A stretch of DNA of 64,000 nt from JAPPHA01 sp965221575 (GCA_965221575.1 CBDCSM010000011.1:62001-126000); one strand, 5' to 3'; shown: positions 25,501 to 34,443, numbered from the stretch's first letter. Notes: generated by a model not told the origin, from the letters alone. Numbers and translations: made by a program.

Positions 25501-27432
25501 ATCCTGGCCGAGGCCGCCCTGATTGATCACCGCATCAAGCCTCTCGTCGTGGGCGCGAAGTGCATTCAGGATCTGCCAGACGACACGGTAACGCTTATTG
25601 TCGCTTAGCGCCTGTTCTGCTGGGGTGTCGGGCGGAATGCCGACAGGCAGGATGACATAGCCCATATTCTTGCCGGGTGCCTTGCGCATCACCCGGCCAA
25701 CGGCCTGCACCACATCGATCTGGCTGTTGCGCGGATGGAGGAAAAGGATGGCGTCCAGTGCCGGGATATCCACACCCTCGGTCAGGCAGCGGGCGTTGCT
25801 GAGGATCCGGCAGGTATTGACCCCGGCATCCTCCTTGAGCCAGTCGAGTCTCTGCCTCCTGTCCCGGGCGTTGTAGGTGCCGTCCACATGCCTGACCTGG
25901 CAGACAAACCCGTTCTGTTCGCTTGCGCCGCTCTCCTCCTGAAACTCGGCAACAACCTGTTCGAACTCGTCACGGACCAGTTTCGATTTCGCAATACTGT
26001 TGCAAAACGCCAGTGCCCGGTGCATGGGGCCGGCATCATCGACAGTGCCGCCGGACAGGCCTGCCTTTGACAGGGCTTTCCAACAGCCCACGATCTTCGT
26101 TGCGTCGTCGAGGAGAAGTTCGCCGCTGTACTCACTCGCGAGACGTTTCTGGACTGCCGCGCTGACCTGTCCTTCGTCCATTGCCAGCACAACCACTCGG
26201 TAGTCGGAAAGGATGTTGCTTTCTACGGCCCTTGCGAACCCGTGATGAAACAGGACTTCACCATACTGTTCTGGATCGTCCATCGAAGCAAGGACAGCCT
26301 TCATCTGCTGCGCCTTTGACTTCGGAACCTCACCATAGATCCGTGGCGTTGCCGTCATGTAGAGCCGCTTGCTGCCCCGGATCACCGTATTGTCGTGGAC
26401 CTTCATAAAGTTCGATTGGTCCTCACCGGGGAACTTAACGCCGGTCGTTCTGTGGGCCTCGTCGCAGACGATCAGGTCGAACTCGGGGAGGCCGTATGTG
26501 GCCTGTGCATCGGCAATCACCGGAATCGACTGGTAGGTGGCGAAGACAACCCGCATCGCATCGGGAGCCGAGTTTCCGACTTCCCGCGCCAGTGCTTCCC
26601 GGTCCGTCGTTGCCGGAAAGGCAAGGTCCGTGACCTCAAGTTCCGCAACGTCGTCGATACTACGCCGCCGCTTGCCAACCTGCCTGTCCGAGCAAACGGC
26701 GAAAGCGGTGAGCGGGAGGACCGCATCGGCGCACCATTCGGGCACCGTCTGCGACATCAAGGCTAGCGAAGGCACTAGCACCAGGACATGTCTTCCCGTA
26801 CCCGCCAATTCCTCAGCGGTGCGCAACCCGATCAGCGTCTTCCCTGTGCCACAGGCCATGATGATCTTTCCCCGGTCAGCCCGGGCAAGGCCGTTTCGGA
26901 CTGCTTCCACGGCCTCGATCTGGTCCGGACGCAATGTCTTCGGCTCCGGACGGACGATTTCGCCGCGGGCGGCGAAAGCCGACCAGTCAACCCGGCTTTC
27001 CATGAGATCGTGCAGGCCGACCCGCGTCACCGGGATCGCCTGCCCGTCGAGCATCGATCTTGCTTGATCGCTCCAGGGGGCTTCGGTCGTCTCGACGATC
27101 AGCCGTTCGGCAAATCCGTGCTTGCCCGAGGCGGAGATGAAGCTGTCGATATCTTCCTTGCGAATTCGTCGGTCACGGGCGAAAAACTTGCACTGAACGG
27201 CAACGAGTCCGCCGTCATGGCGGGTTGCAACCAGATCGATTCCCGTATCGCTCCGGTCCTGTCCCTGGTGGCGTGCCCAATCGGACCAGAGTTCTGCCGT
27301 CGCGATGCGTTGCGCCTGCACCGGATCGGCGGGAAGCCAGGCTGCGATCAGTTTTTCGAAAGCCATTCCCTTATCGCGTTCGCTGATGGCGGCGGTACGG
27401 TAGCTATCGAGCAAGGTTTCCAGCGGGGTCAT
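22507..27432 (-). CDS. Single-chain type ISP restriction-modification enzyme
   Basis: The 1641-residue protein combines restriction, translocation and methylation in one chain, as in LlaGI/LlaBIII-type enzymes of about 1570 residues. An Mrr-like nuclease comes first, with DTGIDLVA near residue 62 and the QCK motif at 80-82. A superfamily-2 helicase follows, with the Walker A sequence ACGTGKT at 193-199 and CDEAHR near 324, plus a later VQAVGRVMR motif. A coupler precedes an N6-adenine methyltransferase with IDPFTGTGTFITRLL and the catalytic NPPW, and a C-terminal target-recognition region. All motifs are intact. It should methylate host DNA on one strand and cleave unmodified invading DNA after ATP-driven translocation. 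It is the left-most island gene. Its recognition sequence cannot be read here. Confidence 0.93.
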   Translation of the reverse strand: MTPLETLLDSYRTAAISERDKGMAFEKLIAAWLPADPVQAQRIATAELWSDWARHQGQDRSDTGIDLVATRHDGGLVAVQCKFFARDRRIRKEDIDSFISASGKHGFAERLIVETTEAPWSDQARSMLDGQAIPVTRVGLHDLMESRVDWSAFAARGEIVRPEPKTLRPDQIEAVEAVRNGLARADRGKIIMACGTGKTLIGLRTAEELAGTGRHVLVLVPSLALMSQTVPEWCADAVLPLTAFAVCSDRQVGKRRRSIDDVAELEVTDLAFPATTDREALAREVGNSAPDAMRVVFATYQSIPVIADAQATYGLPEFDLIVCDEAHRTTGVKFPGEDQSNFMKVHDNTVIRGSKRLYMTATPRIYGEVPKSKAQQMKAVLASMDDPEQYGEVLFHHGFARAVESNILSDYRVVVLAMDEGQVSAAVQKRLASEYSGELLLDDATKIVGCWKALSKAGLSGGTVDDAGPMHRALAFCNSIAKSKLVRDEFEQVVAEFQEESGASEQNGFVCQVRHVDGTYNARDRRQRLDWLKEDAGVNTCRILSNARCLTEGVDIPALDAILFLHPRNSQIDVVQAVGRVMRKAPGKNMGYVILPVGIPPDTPAEQALSDNKRYRVVWQILNALRAHDERLDAVINQGGLGQDVRQRIAIIDGRTSANDPELDAVTAKIEDLPNRPGGTGSGIGKGGGPSKTDDGDQITLDLVIDDFSRAVMAKIVEKCGTREYWEDWAKDVASIAERHITRIESLVDTEGSDAQVFFRDFLKELRDDLNESVSERDAIEMLAQHLITRPVFDALFEGHAFINRNPVSNAMNEILSVIDEAGVSQEAKELEGFYASVRRRAEGISDPTARQNLVVELYDKFFRGAFPRTTRMLGIVYTPVEIVDFIIHSVNDALKEEFGQTLGSEGVHVIDPFTGTGTFITRLLQSGLIGSEELERKYRWEIHANDIVLLAYYIAAINIETVFHAVAKREAYLPFEGICLTDTFALHEQEDLLSFYMKDNSSRRERQKETDIRVIIGNPPWSAGQKSENANEKNVAYAGLDHRIRETWAKRSKASNSRNLYDSYIRAIRWASDRLGDAGVMAFVSNAGWLDGNAMDGMRKCLAEEFSNISVFHLRGNQRTQGELSRMEGGKVFGSGSRAPVAITVLVRNPEATEQGRILYHDIGDGLNRQQKLDIIRGFGSIDGIAKTDGWTRIAPDEHGDWLDQRNQDFERFLKIGEKKDKTGNSLFQNYSLGAITKRDAWCINPSLVGLSRNIKATIEFYNLEVARWLEFNRSSTSVKPNPQAIDSFVSSDLRKISWSPNLKSEFRQGRKLSLKDGQFVTCMYRPFTKQWQFYSRRFNDRVHQLPRIFPNGELPNRVIAVSGKGARAGFSALMMDALPNLHTIDSGQCFPFWLYENQTEKANDAQRDFLEDAAKGYRRTDAITDFAIRTFRSAYPSETITREDIFHYIYGLLHSEDYRTRFSANLAKELPRIPLVNSLEDYRAIRDAGQRLGELHVDYENVHPWDGCQVEIEGAGELPPETLYRVEKMRHPGKGKNKDRSTVILNRHITIREIPEMAWDYVVNGKPALAWVMERQAVKTEKASGIVSDANRYAVETVGDPRYPLDLLLRIITVSLETITIVRDLPSLEQVVARASESP

Positions 27433-27535
27433 AAGGTTCTCCGTCCCAAGCCCACAATCAGGCCGATGGCACTGTCAGGATCTCTTATTGAATGCGTCCG
27501 TACTCGGGTGCAACACGCTTTCGGAATCGGCCTCC

Positions 27536-28474
27536 CTATTCGAGTTTTCGTTTTACATCGATGACCGGGTCGTTCGGACCAGCCGTTACGGTCGGCTTGC
27601 GCTCACGTCCTAGCCACTTGTTGCAGAGCCTTTGGATTCCGAAGTCCCGTCGGTTTGCGTAGAGAAAGCGTTCCGCATGGACAGCGCGAACACCATTCAT
27701 CTCCCGAGCCATCCACTTCGGGATCTCTACAATGCGCTCACGCTCGCCGGAGCCCCAAAACAATTGCAAAATGCGATCTGCAGCCAATGGAAATTCCACG
27801 CGCACTGTCTTATTCACAAAACCCGCATCACCATAGGACGGGTGATGCGTCCGCGGATCTGATGTCCGGGTGACTGGACTGTCCGATGTGATGAGGTGTT
27901 GGTCCTTGCTCCGCCCCACAATCCACGTCATGTCCAAGAACACACCCGCGAGTGTCTCAATGCCACCCAGCATCGGCAGTCCCGCCTCGCGTAAAACGTC
28001 GATTTTGTAGTTGCTCGGATCCTTCAAGATTTCGCGAATATCTTCGTCCGCTACGGACTTGGTGTCGTCGGTCTCCGGTTTGCGCGCAAGATGCATTTTT
28101 AGGTTGTGATGCACCCAAAGCCCTGCCATTTGAGCGCCTGCGCCAATCGCTGCGGGCGAACGAAGAAATTGAGCTGCCAGGAAGAGAGAAAAATCCTCTC
28201 GTGCTTTGCCCTTCATCACTTTTCCTGCCATCACCTCCTCCCATAACGGAGCCGCCGCGCCCTCGATCATTGCAAGCACCCGCTCAGCATCGTCAAAGCG
28301 TTTCTCATCCTTGTCGATCGGGCTGTAAAAATTTGTCTCGACTGCAGTGTCCTCGGGTTTCCGGGCCATCGGCTCTTTACCAGCGCCATAGGTCCAGACC
28401 ATTCCGCCTTCGTTGCAGAACCGGCTAAGGTAGAACCGCGGAACGATATGCTGCCGCTTTGTCCTTTTTGTCAT
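27536..28474 (-). CDS. DUF4238 family protein
   Basis: This 312-residue protein begins MTKRTKRQHIVPRFYLSRFC, the hallmark of DUF4238, and includes LFLAAQFLRSPAAIGAGA and the central DQHLITSDSPVTR. No signal peptide or membrane segment is seen. The start at 28474 is preferred because it brings the HIVPRFYL motif to the N-terminus, with GGAG a short way upstream; a longer in-frame start exists at 28519. It lies 103 bases upstream of, and in the same direction as, the restriction enzyme. The biochemical role of the family is unknown; such genes are frequent in mobile and defence regions. Confidence 0.8.
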   Translation of the reverse strand: MTKRTKRQHIVPRFYLSRFCNEGGMVWTYGAGKEPMARKPEDTAVETNFYSPIDKDEKRFDDAERVLAMIEGAAAPLWEEVMAGKVMKGKAREDFSLFLAAQFLRSPAAIGAGAQMAGLWVHHNLKMHLARKPETDDTKSVADEDIREILKDPSNYKIDVLREAGLPMLGGIETLAGVFLDMTWIVGRSKDQHLITSDSPVTRTSDPRTHHPSYGDAGFVNKTVRVEFPLAADRILQLFWGSGERERIVEIPKWMAREMNGVRAVHAERFLYANRRDFGIQRLCNKWLGRERKPTVTAGPNDPVIDVKRKLE

Positions 28475-28967
28475 TCGACATTTCTCCAAATTTCGCTCGA
28501 TTTCTTGCGAAACAGTCAACAGGGAATCGTAGGTGTTCGGGGTTGCAATTCCGGAGGCTACTCTCTTCGGCCGTTTAACTCGATGACGGTCAATGAGTTA
28601 TCAGTCTATGTACCCATCCCAAGTTTGTTGAGCAGGGTGATTCATTGGGACTTGGCATTTGCAAGAACACTCCCTAGTCGATCATCAGTCTTTTTGGGCA
28701 GTTAGTCCGAAATTCAAGAAATCTGGGTTTCGACATCTTCCTTGTCCAATACTCTGGCCCAGGAATTGGCATCAGTCGGATGCACATTTGGAAGCGAACA
28801 GCAGTTCAACACATCTGGATTACTCCGACCGACCGGCTGCGGGTCGCATGCAGCTAGTCTTGACGACTATCAGGCAATGAATCGTGACTATCAATGCGGC
28901 ATGACCGCCGGTTTCAGGGCGGAGAATCTGAAAACGCTGGTACCCAAAGAAGGACCATTGGCTGCAG
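28475..28967. other. Divergent intergenic region inside the island
   Basis: This roughly 490-bp stretch separates the left-reading DUF4238/restriction pair from the right-reading AlbA_2 gene. I see no convincing coding sequence; promoters for both directions are expected here, but no clear consensus stands out. Confidence 0.5.
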
Positions 28968-30110
28968 ATGACTGACCTTACCAAAATCGTCGAAGCCTTA
29001 ATCGCCACCGGGAAGGAGGGAGATCACTGGGATTTCAAACGTGAACATCACGAAAGGACGGGTGACCTGATCAAGGACATCATCTGCCTCGCGAATTCGC
29101 CACGGCATTGCGGAGACCGTTACATTATTTTCGGGGTCACTAATGACAGCTCCGTGGTCGGTCTGTGGCCGGATGCACACAGAAGAACTCAGGCGGACAT
29201 TGTGAACACCTTGGCCAGTGCCGGGTTCGCCGGCGGTGTCTATCCTGACATCCATCTTGAAAGAGTCGAACTCCAGGGAAGCGAACTTGAGGTCCTGGTA
29301 GTCAAAGATCATGCCGAGAAACCCTATTATCTCCGAAGGAAATACGACAAATCTGGCGTTCGCCTGAATCCCGGAACCATATATTCCCGTGTCAGGGACT
29401 CGAACACACCGAGTGATCAGGTTGCGTCGTCACACGACATAGAAAAGATGTGGCGTGAGCGATTTGGTATTGATCAAACCCCTTTCCAACGCGTCCGGAG
29501 CTATCTGCAGGATCAAGCCGCCTGGACCAAGACTTCGGAATACACTTGGCACCATTCGCAGTTTCCGGAATTTACGGTTTCGCGAACGCAAGAAGATCTA
29601 CGGCCGGTGCGTGGAGGCGAGAACTGGGTCCGCGCGGCATTAAACCCTGCGGCGTTTGTTCTTCCTTTCAGCATTCGCTTTCACCAAACCGTATTGAGGG
29701 AGGTGGACTGTATTCTTTACGACGAGATGCGAGCGATCACGCCTGCTCCCGGAGCCAAGACCGTTAGTACTTCTGACGGCCAGCTTTGGTTTCATTCGCT
29801 TTGCGCGAATACGCTCGAGTTTGATCTTCTTTCTTTCTTCACGCGTAAGCGGCGCGGCGAGCTCCTGAAAGTCGGGCTTTTGCCTGGTGGACGATTACCG
29901 GTAGTGCCTGTCATCCTATTCCGGTCCGAAAGCGAGAAAGAGGCGTTTGTACAAGAAAACGAAATTGGTCCTGTAACACATGAGGACTATTCTAGATTCG
30001 TGATTCCTCAATTTGGTTCTGAAGTTTCTGGGACTGATGTCCGTTTGGTCACGTTCGCAATCGCTGCTGCAAATCGTTTTCTGGAATGGAGACAGGAGCC
30101 GGACAATTGA
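28968..30110 (+). CDS. Schlafen-like AlbA_2 domain protein
   Basis: The 380-residue protein starts with an AlbA_2/Schlafen-type domain (about residues 8-140): KEGDHWDFKREHHERTGDLI, then DIICLANSP and RYIIFGVTNDSSVVGLW. The remaining 240 residues match no family I recognise. Many AlbA_2 proteins act in nucleic-acid binding or cleavage, and several are parts of phage-defence systems (family knowledge). It is alone on the plus strand between divergent and convergent neighbours. There is no signal peptide. A defence role is an inference from its island setting. Confidence 0.8.
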   Translation: MTDLTKIVEALIATGKEGDHWDFKREHHERTGDLIKDIICLANSPRHCGDRYIIFGVTNDSSVVGLWPDAHRRTQADIVNTLASAGFAGGVYPDIHLERVELQGSELEVLVVKDHAEKPYYLRRKYDKSGVRLNPGTIYSRVRDSNTPSDQVASSHDIEKMWRERFGIDQTPFQRVRSYLQDQAAWTKTSEYTWHHSQFPEFTVSRTQEDLRPVRGGENWVRAALNPAAFVLPFSIRFHQTVLREVDCILYDEMRAITPAPGAKTVSTSDGQLWFHSLCANTLEFDLLSFFTRKRRGELLKVGLLPGGRLPVVPVILFRSESEKEAFVQENEIGPVTHEDYSRFVIPQFGSEVSGTDVRLVTFAIAAANRFLEWRQEPDN

Positions 30111-30287
30111 TGACGTGCTTGCGGAAAGAACTGCCAAATCAGACAAGCGGTCACTTTTGTCGTAAGACAGAGGCTACACTCGAGTCAGTCGGGGCCGACC
30201 AGCGCCGATCGAGCGGCCTTTCTGATCCCTCCGGCGGCGGCACCTTCACGATGGGGATTATTTCGATTAGTAACATCGGCCTAGTTC

Positions 30288-30455
30288 TCAGGTCCGGTTG
30301 AACGGACTCATGAAAGTTTCCCGAACCCGGTCCAGCGACCACTCAGGCAGGTCGACTTCTTCTTCTTGCTCGGCCTTTGACGGCTGGTACGTGTGATCCT
30401 TGGCCTGAATGTTTACGGGCTCCTTCAGGTCTGCCCTGTACGCCGTGTCAGTCAT
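30288..30455 (-). CDS. Small hypothetical protein, 55 residues
   Basis: A 55-residue frame begins at an ATG preceded by a strong AGGAGG five bases away. It is acidic and polar, with YQPSKAEQEEEVDLPEWSLD in its second half and an RETFMSPFNRT end. The EEEVDLPEWSLDRVRETF pattern looks like a short conserved protein rather than random sequence, but I do not recognise a function. It lies just outside the proposed left end of the ISKra4 element and opposes the AlbA_2 gene. No signal peptide or membrane segment is present. Confidence 0.6.
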   Translation of the reverse strand: MTDTAYRADLKEPVNIQAKDHTYQPSKAEQEEEVDLPEWSLDRVRETFMSPFNRT

Positions 30456-30554
30456 TGTTCCCTCCTATATGACCAATAATCGGACTAATTCAAAATGGGA
30501 TCCAAGCCTTACCCATTCCCCAAGACGCTTTCTGAGCTGGAATTCTCTTGTTTA

Positions 30555-32416
30555 GTACTACAGTCGCAATAGGGATGTAGTCGCCGGGTATGTTCACATT
30601 TCTCCCGCTTCAAGCTGCCCGCCGCCAGTCGAACAGGTCGGTCATCTGATTGTTCAGTGAGCAGCACCTCAGCGCCATGATGTTGTTGGCGCCGGTTAAC
30701 GACCAGCGCGCACCACTCTTCTTCATCCGTCCGCAGATCACCGATTTGCAGCCGCCCTCGATCACTCCCGAACCCACCGGCATGCCCTTCGCACGGTATT
30801 CATCGTAGCGCATCCTGTGGATGTTGTTGCGGAAATAGCCGACGCACTTCGCGACCGCATCATGCACTGCCGCGTACGGCGACAACTCCCGGATCACCGG
30901 TTCGACCTTGCCGGCCTTGAGCAGTGACTTCAGCCGCTCGTAGAGGCGCTCCTCCGCCACCGGGTCCGTCTCGATCGCCCGGACCGCATCGTGCAGGTAT
31001 TCCAGCGCGTGGAACTGGTCGAGGATCCAGGTCACCTTGCCACTGCCGAAGACCTTGTCCGCAGTGTTCTCGATCCACGCAGACGCGTCCGAGACGATCA
31101 CGATCTCCCGTGCCTCATGCGCCCCACGCCTCAGCGCCTCGCGCTCAAGGCGTGCCTCAAAGGCGGACATCCCGCATTCGGGGGCCGCGGCACTGTCAAT
31201 CGCCGCCGACTGTGTGATGCTCCCCTGCACCGTCGCAGCCTTGCCGGTCTTCGGATCCGGTTCCATCTCGTAGAACCTCAGAAGCTTCGCCTCGCGGGTC
31301 TTCGAGCCGCCGTCCTCCTGCTTGCCGACGCGGCCCTCAAGCACCTCCTTGCGCATCGGGACCCCGGTGCCGTCGATCGATACATGGATCCGCTCCGGGA
31401 CCTCACCCACGGGCGCGACGTCCTCGCGCTCGAAACGCACAGCCTCCCCGCCAAGCTCCACAACCTTGCTCCACAGGCGCGTGCAGCCGACGGAGACGCC
31501 GGACAACTCGTTGAGAAGATGGGCAGACTTGCGATTGGGAACCTCAACCGCCAGTTCCGCAATCATCCGCTCAACGCCCGGCGACATCGAGGTCCCCTCA
31601 AGACCCAGGTAGTCGTCGAGCGGAACCTTGCTCTCGCCGCAACGACGACAGTAATAGTACGTCCTCATCAAGGTGACTTCGCCCACCCGCGTCAAAAAGG
31701 TCTTCGAAACCTTCTGGCGCCGCCGCTTCATCCTCCGCCCGCATTTCGGGCACTCCGGAGCGGGAAGCTCCGCGTCCTTGCCTTCCAGAAGCGCCCGGTA
31801 GAGCGCCGCAGACCCCGCCAGCGCGTTCTCCCGAAGCTGCAACTCAATCGCGTCGAGATCAGGGCGCGCACGCGTCAATTCTCCCGCAACGCGACCGAAA
31901 TCCCGGTCAAAGGCTTCGGAAACACCGCTCCGCACCAATCCCCCCGCAGCGTCGTCACTCCCGTCCTCCCCCGCAGGACGGGCCAGCGAAAACGGCGCCT
32001 GAAACAAAGCAATCCGTTCCCGCAACGCCGCAAGTGCCGAACCCGACACAACCCGGACCTCAACATCCCGGCCGTCGCAGGCATGATGAACCCAGACACC
32101 ATCGCAGTGCGTCAATACGCCCGGATGCGCGGCGGCCACGTCCGGCCCAAGCTTCAGCAACGCTTCCGCGATGCCCGCGTCCCGGTATCGGGCGCTATCC
32201 TTTCCCTTGTCATGCCTGTCGGTCATCTGCTCGTCTTCCTGCCTGTGATTTTATTGTTGTCGGCGCACCCCGCAGCCGTCAAAGCCGAAGCGAAACACCG
32301 CAGGAATCAAGACACCAAACGAATCGCCGCGCAAGCCTCAAATCAAAACTGTGGAAAAAAACGAACGCACCCGTAGTCGCCTATCAAACTTGCTAATGGC
32401 CCCCGACTATAGGTAC
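30555..32416 (-). mobile_element. ISKra4-family insertion sequence
   Basis: The element encloses one transposase gene. Imperfect terminal inverted repeats are proposed from GTACTACAGTCG at 30555-30566 and the complement of CGACTATAGGTAC at 32404-32416, which agree except for an inserted base and a few changes. No flanking target duplication could be confirmed, so the ends are approximate. Confidence 0.5.
30610..32226 (-). CDS. ISKra4-family transposase
   Basis: This is a 538-residue transposase of the ISKra4 group. Zinc-ribbon cysteines lie near residues 160-210 (CPKCGRR, then YYYCRRCGESK). The central catalytic fold contains HVSIDGTGVPMRKE and IVIVSDASAWIENTA, and the C-terminus has MPVGSGVIEGGCKSVICGRM and ARWSLTGANNIMALR, the family hallmark. 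Length and motifs are complete, so it is probably active. It lies inside the tRNA-Arg island and reads leftward. Confidence 0.93.
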   Translation of the reverse strand: MTDRHDKGKDSARYRDAGIAEALLKLGPDVAAAHPGVLTHCDGVWVHHACDGRDVEVRVVSGSALAALRERIALFQAPFSLARPAGEDGSDDAAGGLVRSGVSEAFDRDFGRVAGELTRARPDLDAIELQLRENALAGSAALYRALLEGKDAELPAPECPKCGRRMKRRRQKVSKTFLTRVGEVTLMRTYYYCRRCGESKVPLDDYLGLEGTSMSPGVERMIAELAVEVPNRKSAHLLNELSGVSVGCTRLWSKVVELGGEAVRFEREDVAPVGEVPERIHVSIDGTGVPMRKEVLEGRVGKQEDGGSKTREAKLLRFYEMEPDPKTGKAATVQGSITQSAAIDSAAAPECGMSAFEARLEREALRRGAHEAREIVIVSDASAWIENTADKVFGSGKVTWILDQFHALEYLHDAVRAIETDPVAEERLYERLKSLLKAGKVEPVIRELSPYAAVHDAVAKCVGYFRNNIHRMRYDEYRAKGMPVGSGVIEGGCKSVICGRMKKSGARWSLTGANNIMALRCCSLNNQMTDLFDWRRAA

Positions 32417-32970
32417 AACAGACACCCCCGCCTTAAACACGGCAAGTGCGTGGTCAAATTTTTTCATTTTCACAAATTTCCCTCTGTATGTCTCAGTTGG
32501 TAACGAGGCAGAAATGTTCCAAGCAGAAGTCGTTTCATCGGAAACTGAACCGAACACAATTGTAATCAAGGGGTAATTCGCCCCCGATGATCTCAATTCG
32601 TCACAAGGTCAGAATACTTTTGCCCGACCCAAGGATGGTGAAGCCATAAGAGCACTTTTCGGACTTGACCCCTCAAGGACTCGCTCCGGCAATCAACGCG
32701 TAACGACCGCTGCCCTTATGTCCTCCTCTCACAAGTTTTGGTGTGCCTCCCGAATTTCATTCGACCAACTTTCGGTCATATCCGGGCGAGCGCCGCATGG
32801 CGCTCGAAGCGAAAGTCTTCGCCCTCCGCCGCCCCGAGGAGATAGGGTGAATGACGCATCTGCCGGAATGAGCTGCCGGTGTGGGAGTTGTATTTCCTCC
32901 TTGCAATTTAGGCAGACTCGGGCGAATTGCTGCCCAATTGTGCAAAATAAACTGCAGGGAGCCCTCTACA
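32417..32970. other. Non-coding stretch with a third att-core copy
   Basis: No gene is supported between the ISKra4 end and the protease start. The stretch does contain the 18-bp att-like core at 32667-32684, listed separately. Confidence 0.5.
32667..32684 (-). repeat. Internal partial copy of the attachment core
   Basis: TGACCCCTCAAGGACTCG matches the 3' end of the tRNA-Arg gene at 36146-36163 in 17 of 18 positions and in the same orientation; similarity stops after it. A match this good is unlikely by chance within 14 kb. It may mark the junction of two elements inserted one after the other. Confidence 0.55.
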
Positions 32971-33660
32971 GTGGCTGTCACTAGTAACATTTTACAAAGA
33001 ACATTCCACATTGCCTACAACGAAGTTTCTGGAACCTGCTTCACTGTCGATATTCAGGGCAGCCGGTATTTGATAACCGCGAGACATGTCGTCAAATCCA
33101 TTCAAGATTACGCAACCGTGGAAATATACCGAAATGAGACTTGGTTTCCCGTAAGCGTGCGTCTAGTAGGACATGGCAAAGGAGATATTGATGTAACGGT
33201 TTTGGCGCCTAATACACTGTTTGGCGCATCACATGCTCTGAGACTGACAACAGCAAAACTCACACTCGCAGAAGATGTCTACTTTTTAGGCTTCCCTTAC
33301 GGTTTAGGTATGGAGGTGAAAACAAAACTCAATGCAGGTTTTCCCTTGCCAATGGTTAAGAAGGCAGTCGTATCGGCGCTTGGATTAGGAGACAGCCCGT
33401 TGTTCCTAGATGGACACAACAATGTCGGTTTCTCAGGTGGTCCGGTTGTTCGTCGTGGGACCAAGGGAGAACAAACTGTTATTGGCACAATATCGGCTTA
33501 CCGAGCCGAAAGAGAAAATGTGCTTGACGAGAATGGCGAAGAAACTTCACTCACTTACGATACCAATACCGGGATAATATTCGCGTATGATATAAGGCAT
33601 GCTTTAGCAATTATAGATGCAAATCCAATTGGACTTCCGGTCACGACTGTCGCGGCATAG
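32971..33660 (+). CDS. Trypsin-like serine protease
   Basis: This chymotrypsin-fold serine protease has about 229 residues from a GTG at 32971. The catalytic triad is visible: histidine in RYLITARHVVKSI, aspartate in KGDIDVTVLAP and serine in NVGFSGGPVVRRG. No signal peptide precedes the protease domain, so it should act in the cytoplasm, which is unusual for this fold outside defence and regulated-proteolysis systems. The start is uncertain: an in-frame ATG lies at 32881, but the intervening residues look non-coding. The gene is clearly more AT-rich than its surroundings, a sign of separate transfer. No clear protein partner is adjacent. Confidence 0.82.
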   Translation: MAVTSNILQRTFHIAYNEVSGTCFTVDIQGSRYLITARHVVKSIQDYATVEIYRNETWFPVSVRLVGHGKGDIDVTVLAPNTLFGASHALRLTTAKLTLAEDVYFLGFPYGLGMEVKTKLNAGFPLPMVKKAVVSALGLGDSPLFLDGHNNVGFSGGPVVRRGTKGEQTVIGTISAYRAERENVLDENGEETSLTYDTNTGIIFAYDIRHALAIIDANPIGLPVTTVAA

Positions 33661-34443
33661 GTTGCACCCAGTGCAAAGATCGGTACTGCTACGGTGGGCG
33701 ATCAGGCTCTCAAAATCCCGTGATTTACTTACATTCCCGATTGCCGAATCACTGTACCGACTCATTTGCGATGCACCGTCGCGATTTCGGCGGGCAGGTC
33801 CTCGTGCAACCGGCGAACACTGCGATTGATGATCCCTGACGTCGGTGCTTCTCCGTTTTCGGTTCCTCACGCGTGATTTCCGGAAAGTGCTTCCGGATCG
33901 CCGTGGCAGCGATGTTCTGGAGTTCCGCGCCCTGCCAGCCGGAAAGAGCGACAGGCAAGCGAAAGCGGCCAGCAGCCAGCCGCGGCCGGCCTGCGCAAAA
34001 TAACTGCTCTTGATATTGTCCCTGGCCGGACAGGGTGGCTACTTGAAAAAACATGCTTGGGGAAGAATCCGTGTCCCGGATTGTTCCTGAATCACTGAAA
34101 AAACTGTCGGCAGGAAACGTGAGACAAACCCGCCGTCTCGTATGAACCCTTCCATGATACCCATGTCTATAGAGTTATGCACAGGTTGGAATCGCGCGAC
34201 CTGTGGAAAACTTCGGCCTGTCGCACATGCGCAGGTGGGGTATCCTGTCGCGGGGGTCCCCTCCCCGAGCTCGGGGAGGGGACGGTGGAGCTTCGCTCCG
34301 CAGGGCGGGTCGGACCGATGCCGTCTGGGTTCACAGGAACCGTGCTTGAGCGTGGTCGGCCCGTCCTCCCTTCGTCCCCTCGCGTCCTGAATGGATGCCT
34401 GGGTCTTGAACCGGATCATCACGAGAGTAGGAGCGAGAGGACA
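33661..34443. other. Non-coding stretch including the IS110 upstream end
   Basis: No gene is supported between the protease and the IS110 transposase. The last roughly 250 bases contain strong hairpins and probably belong to the long non-coding end of the IS110 element. The left boundary of the element cannot be fixed because this family lacks clear inverted repeats. Confidence 0.55.
34256..34299 (+). ncRNA. Structured leader of the IS110 element, candidate bridge RNA region
   Basis: Two hairpins lie 145-190 bases before the transposase start: a perfect 13-bp stem (34256-34268 with 34271-34283, 2-base loop) and a 5-bp stem (34287-34291 with 34295-34299). IS110-group elements transcribe a bridge RNA from the non-coding end upstream of the transposase. 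Position fits, but the target- and donor-binding loops were not identified, so this is a candidate only. Confidence 0.4.

Noticed and set aside
33749..34054. 101-codon minus-strand frame before the IS110 element
   Set aside because: No start signal or recognisable motif; treated as non-coding.
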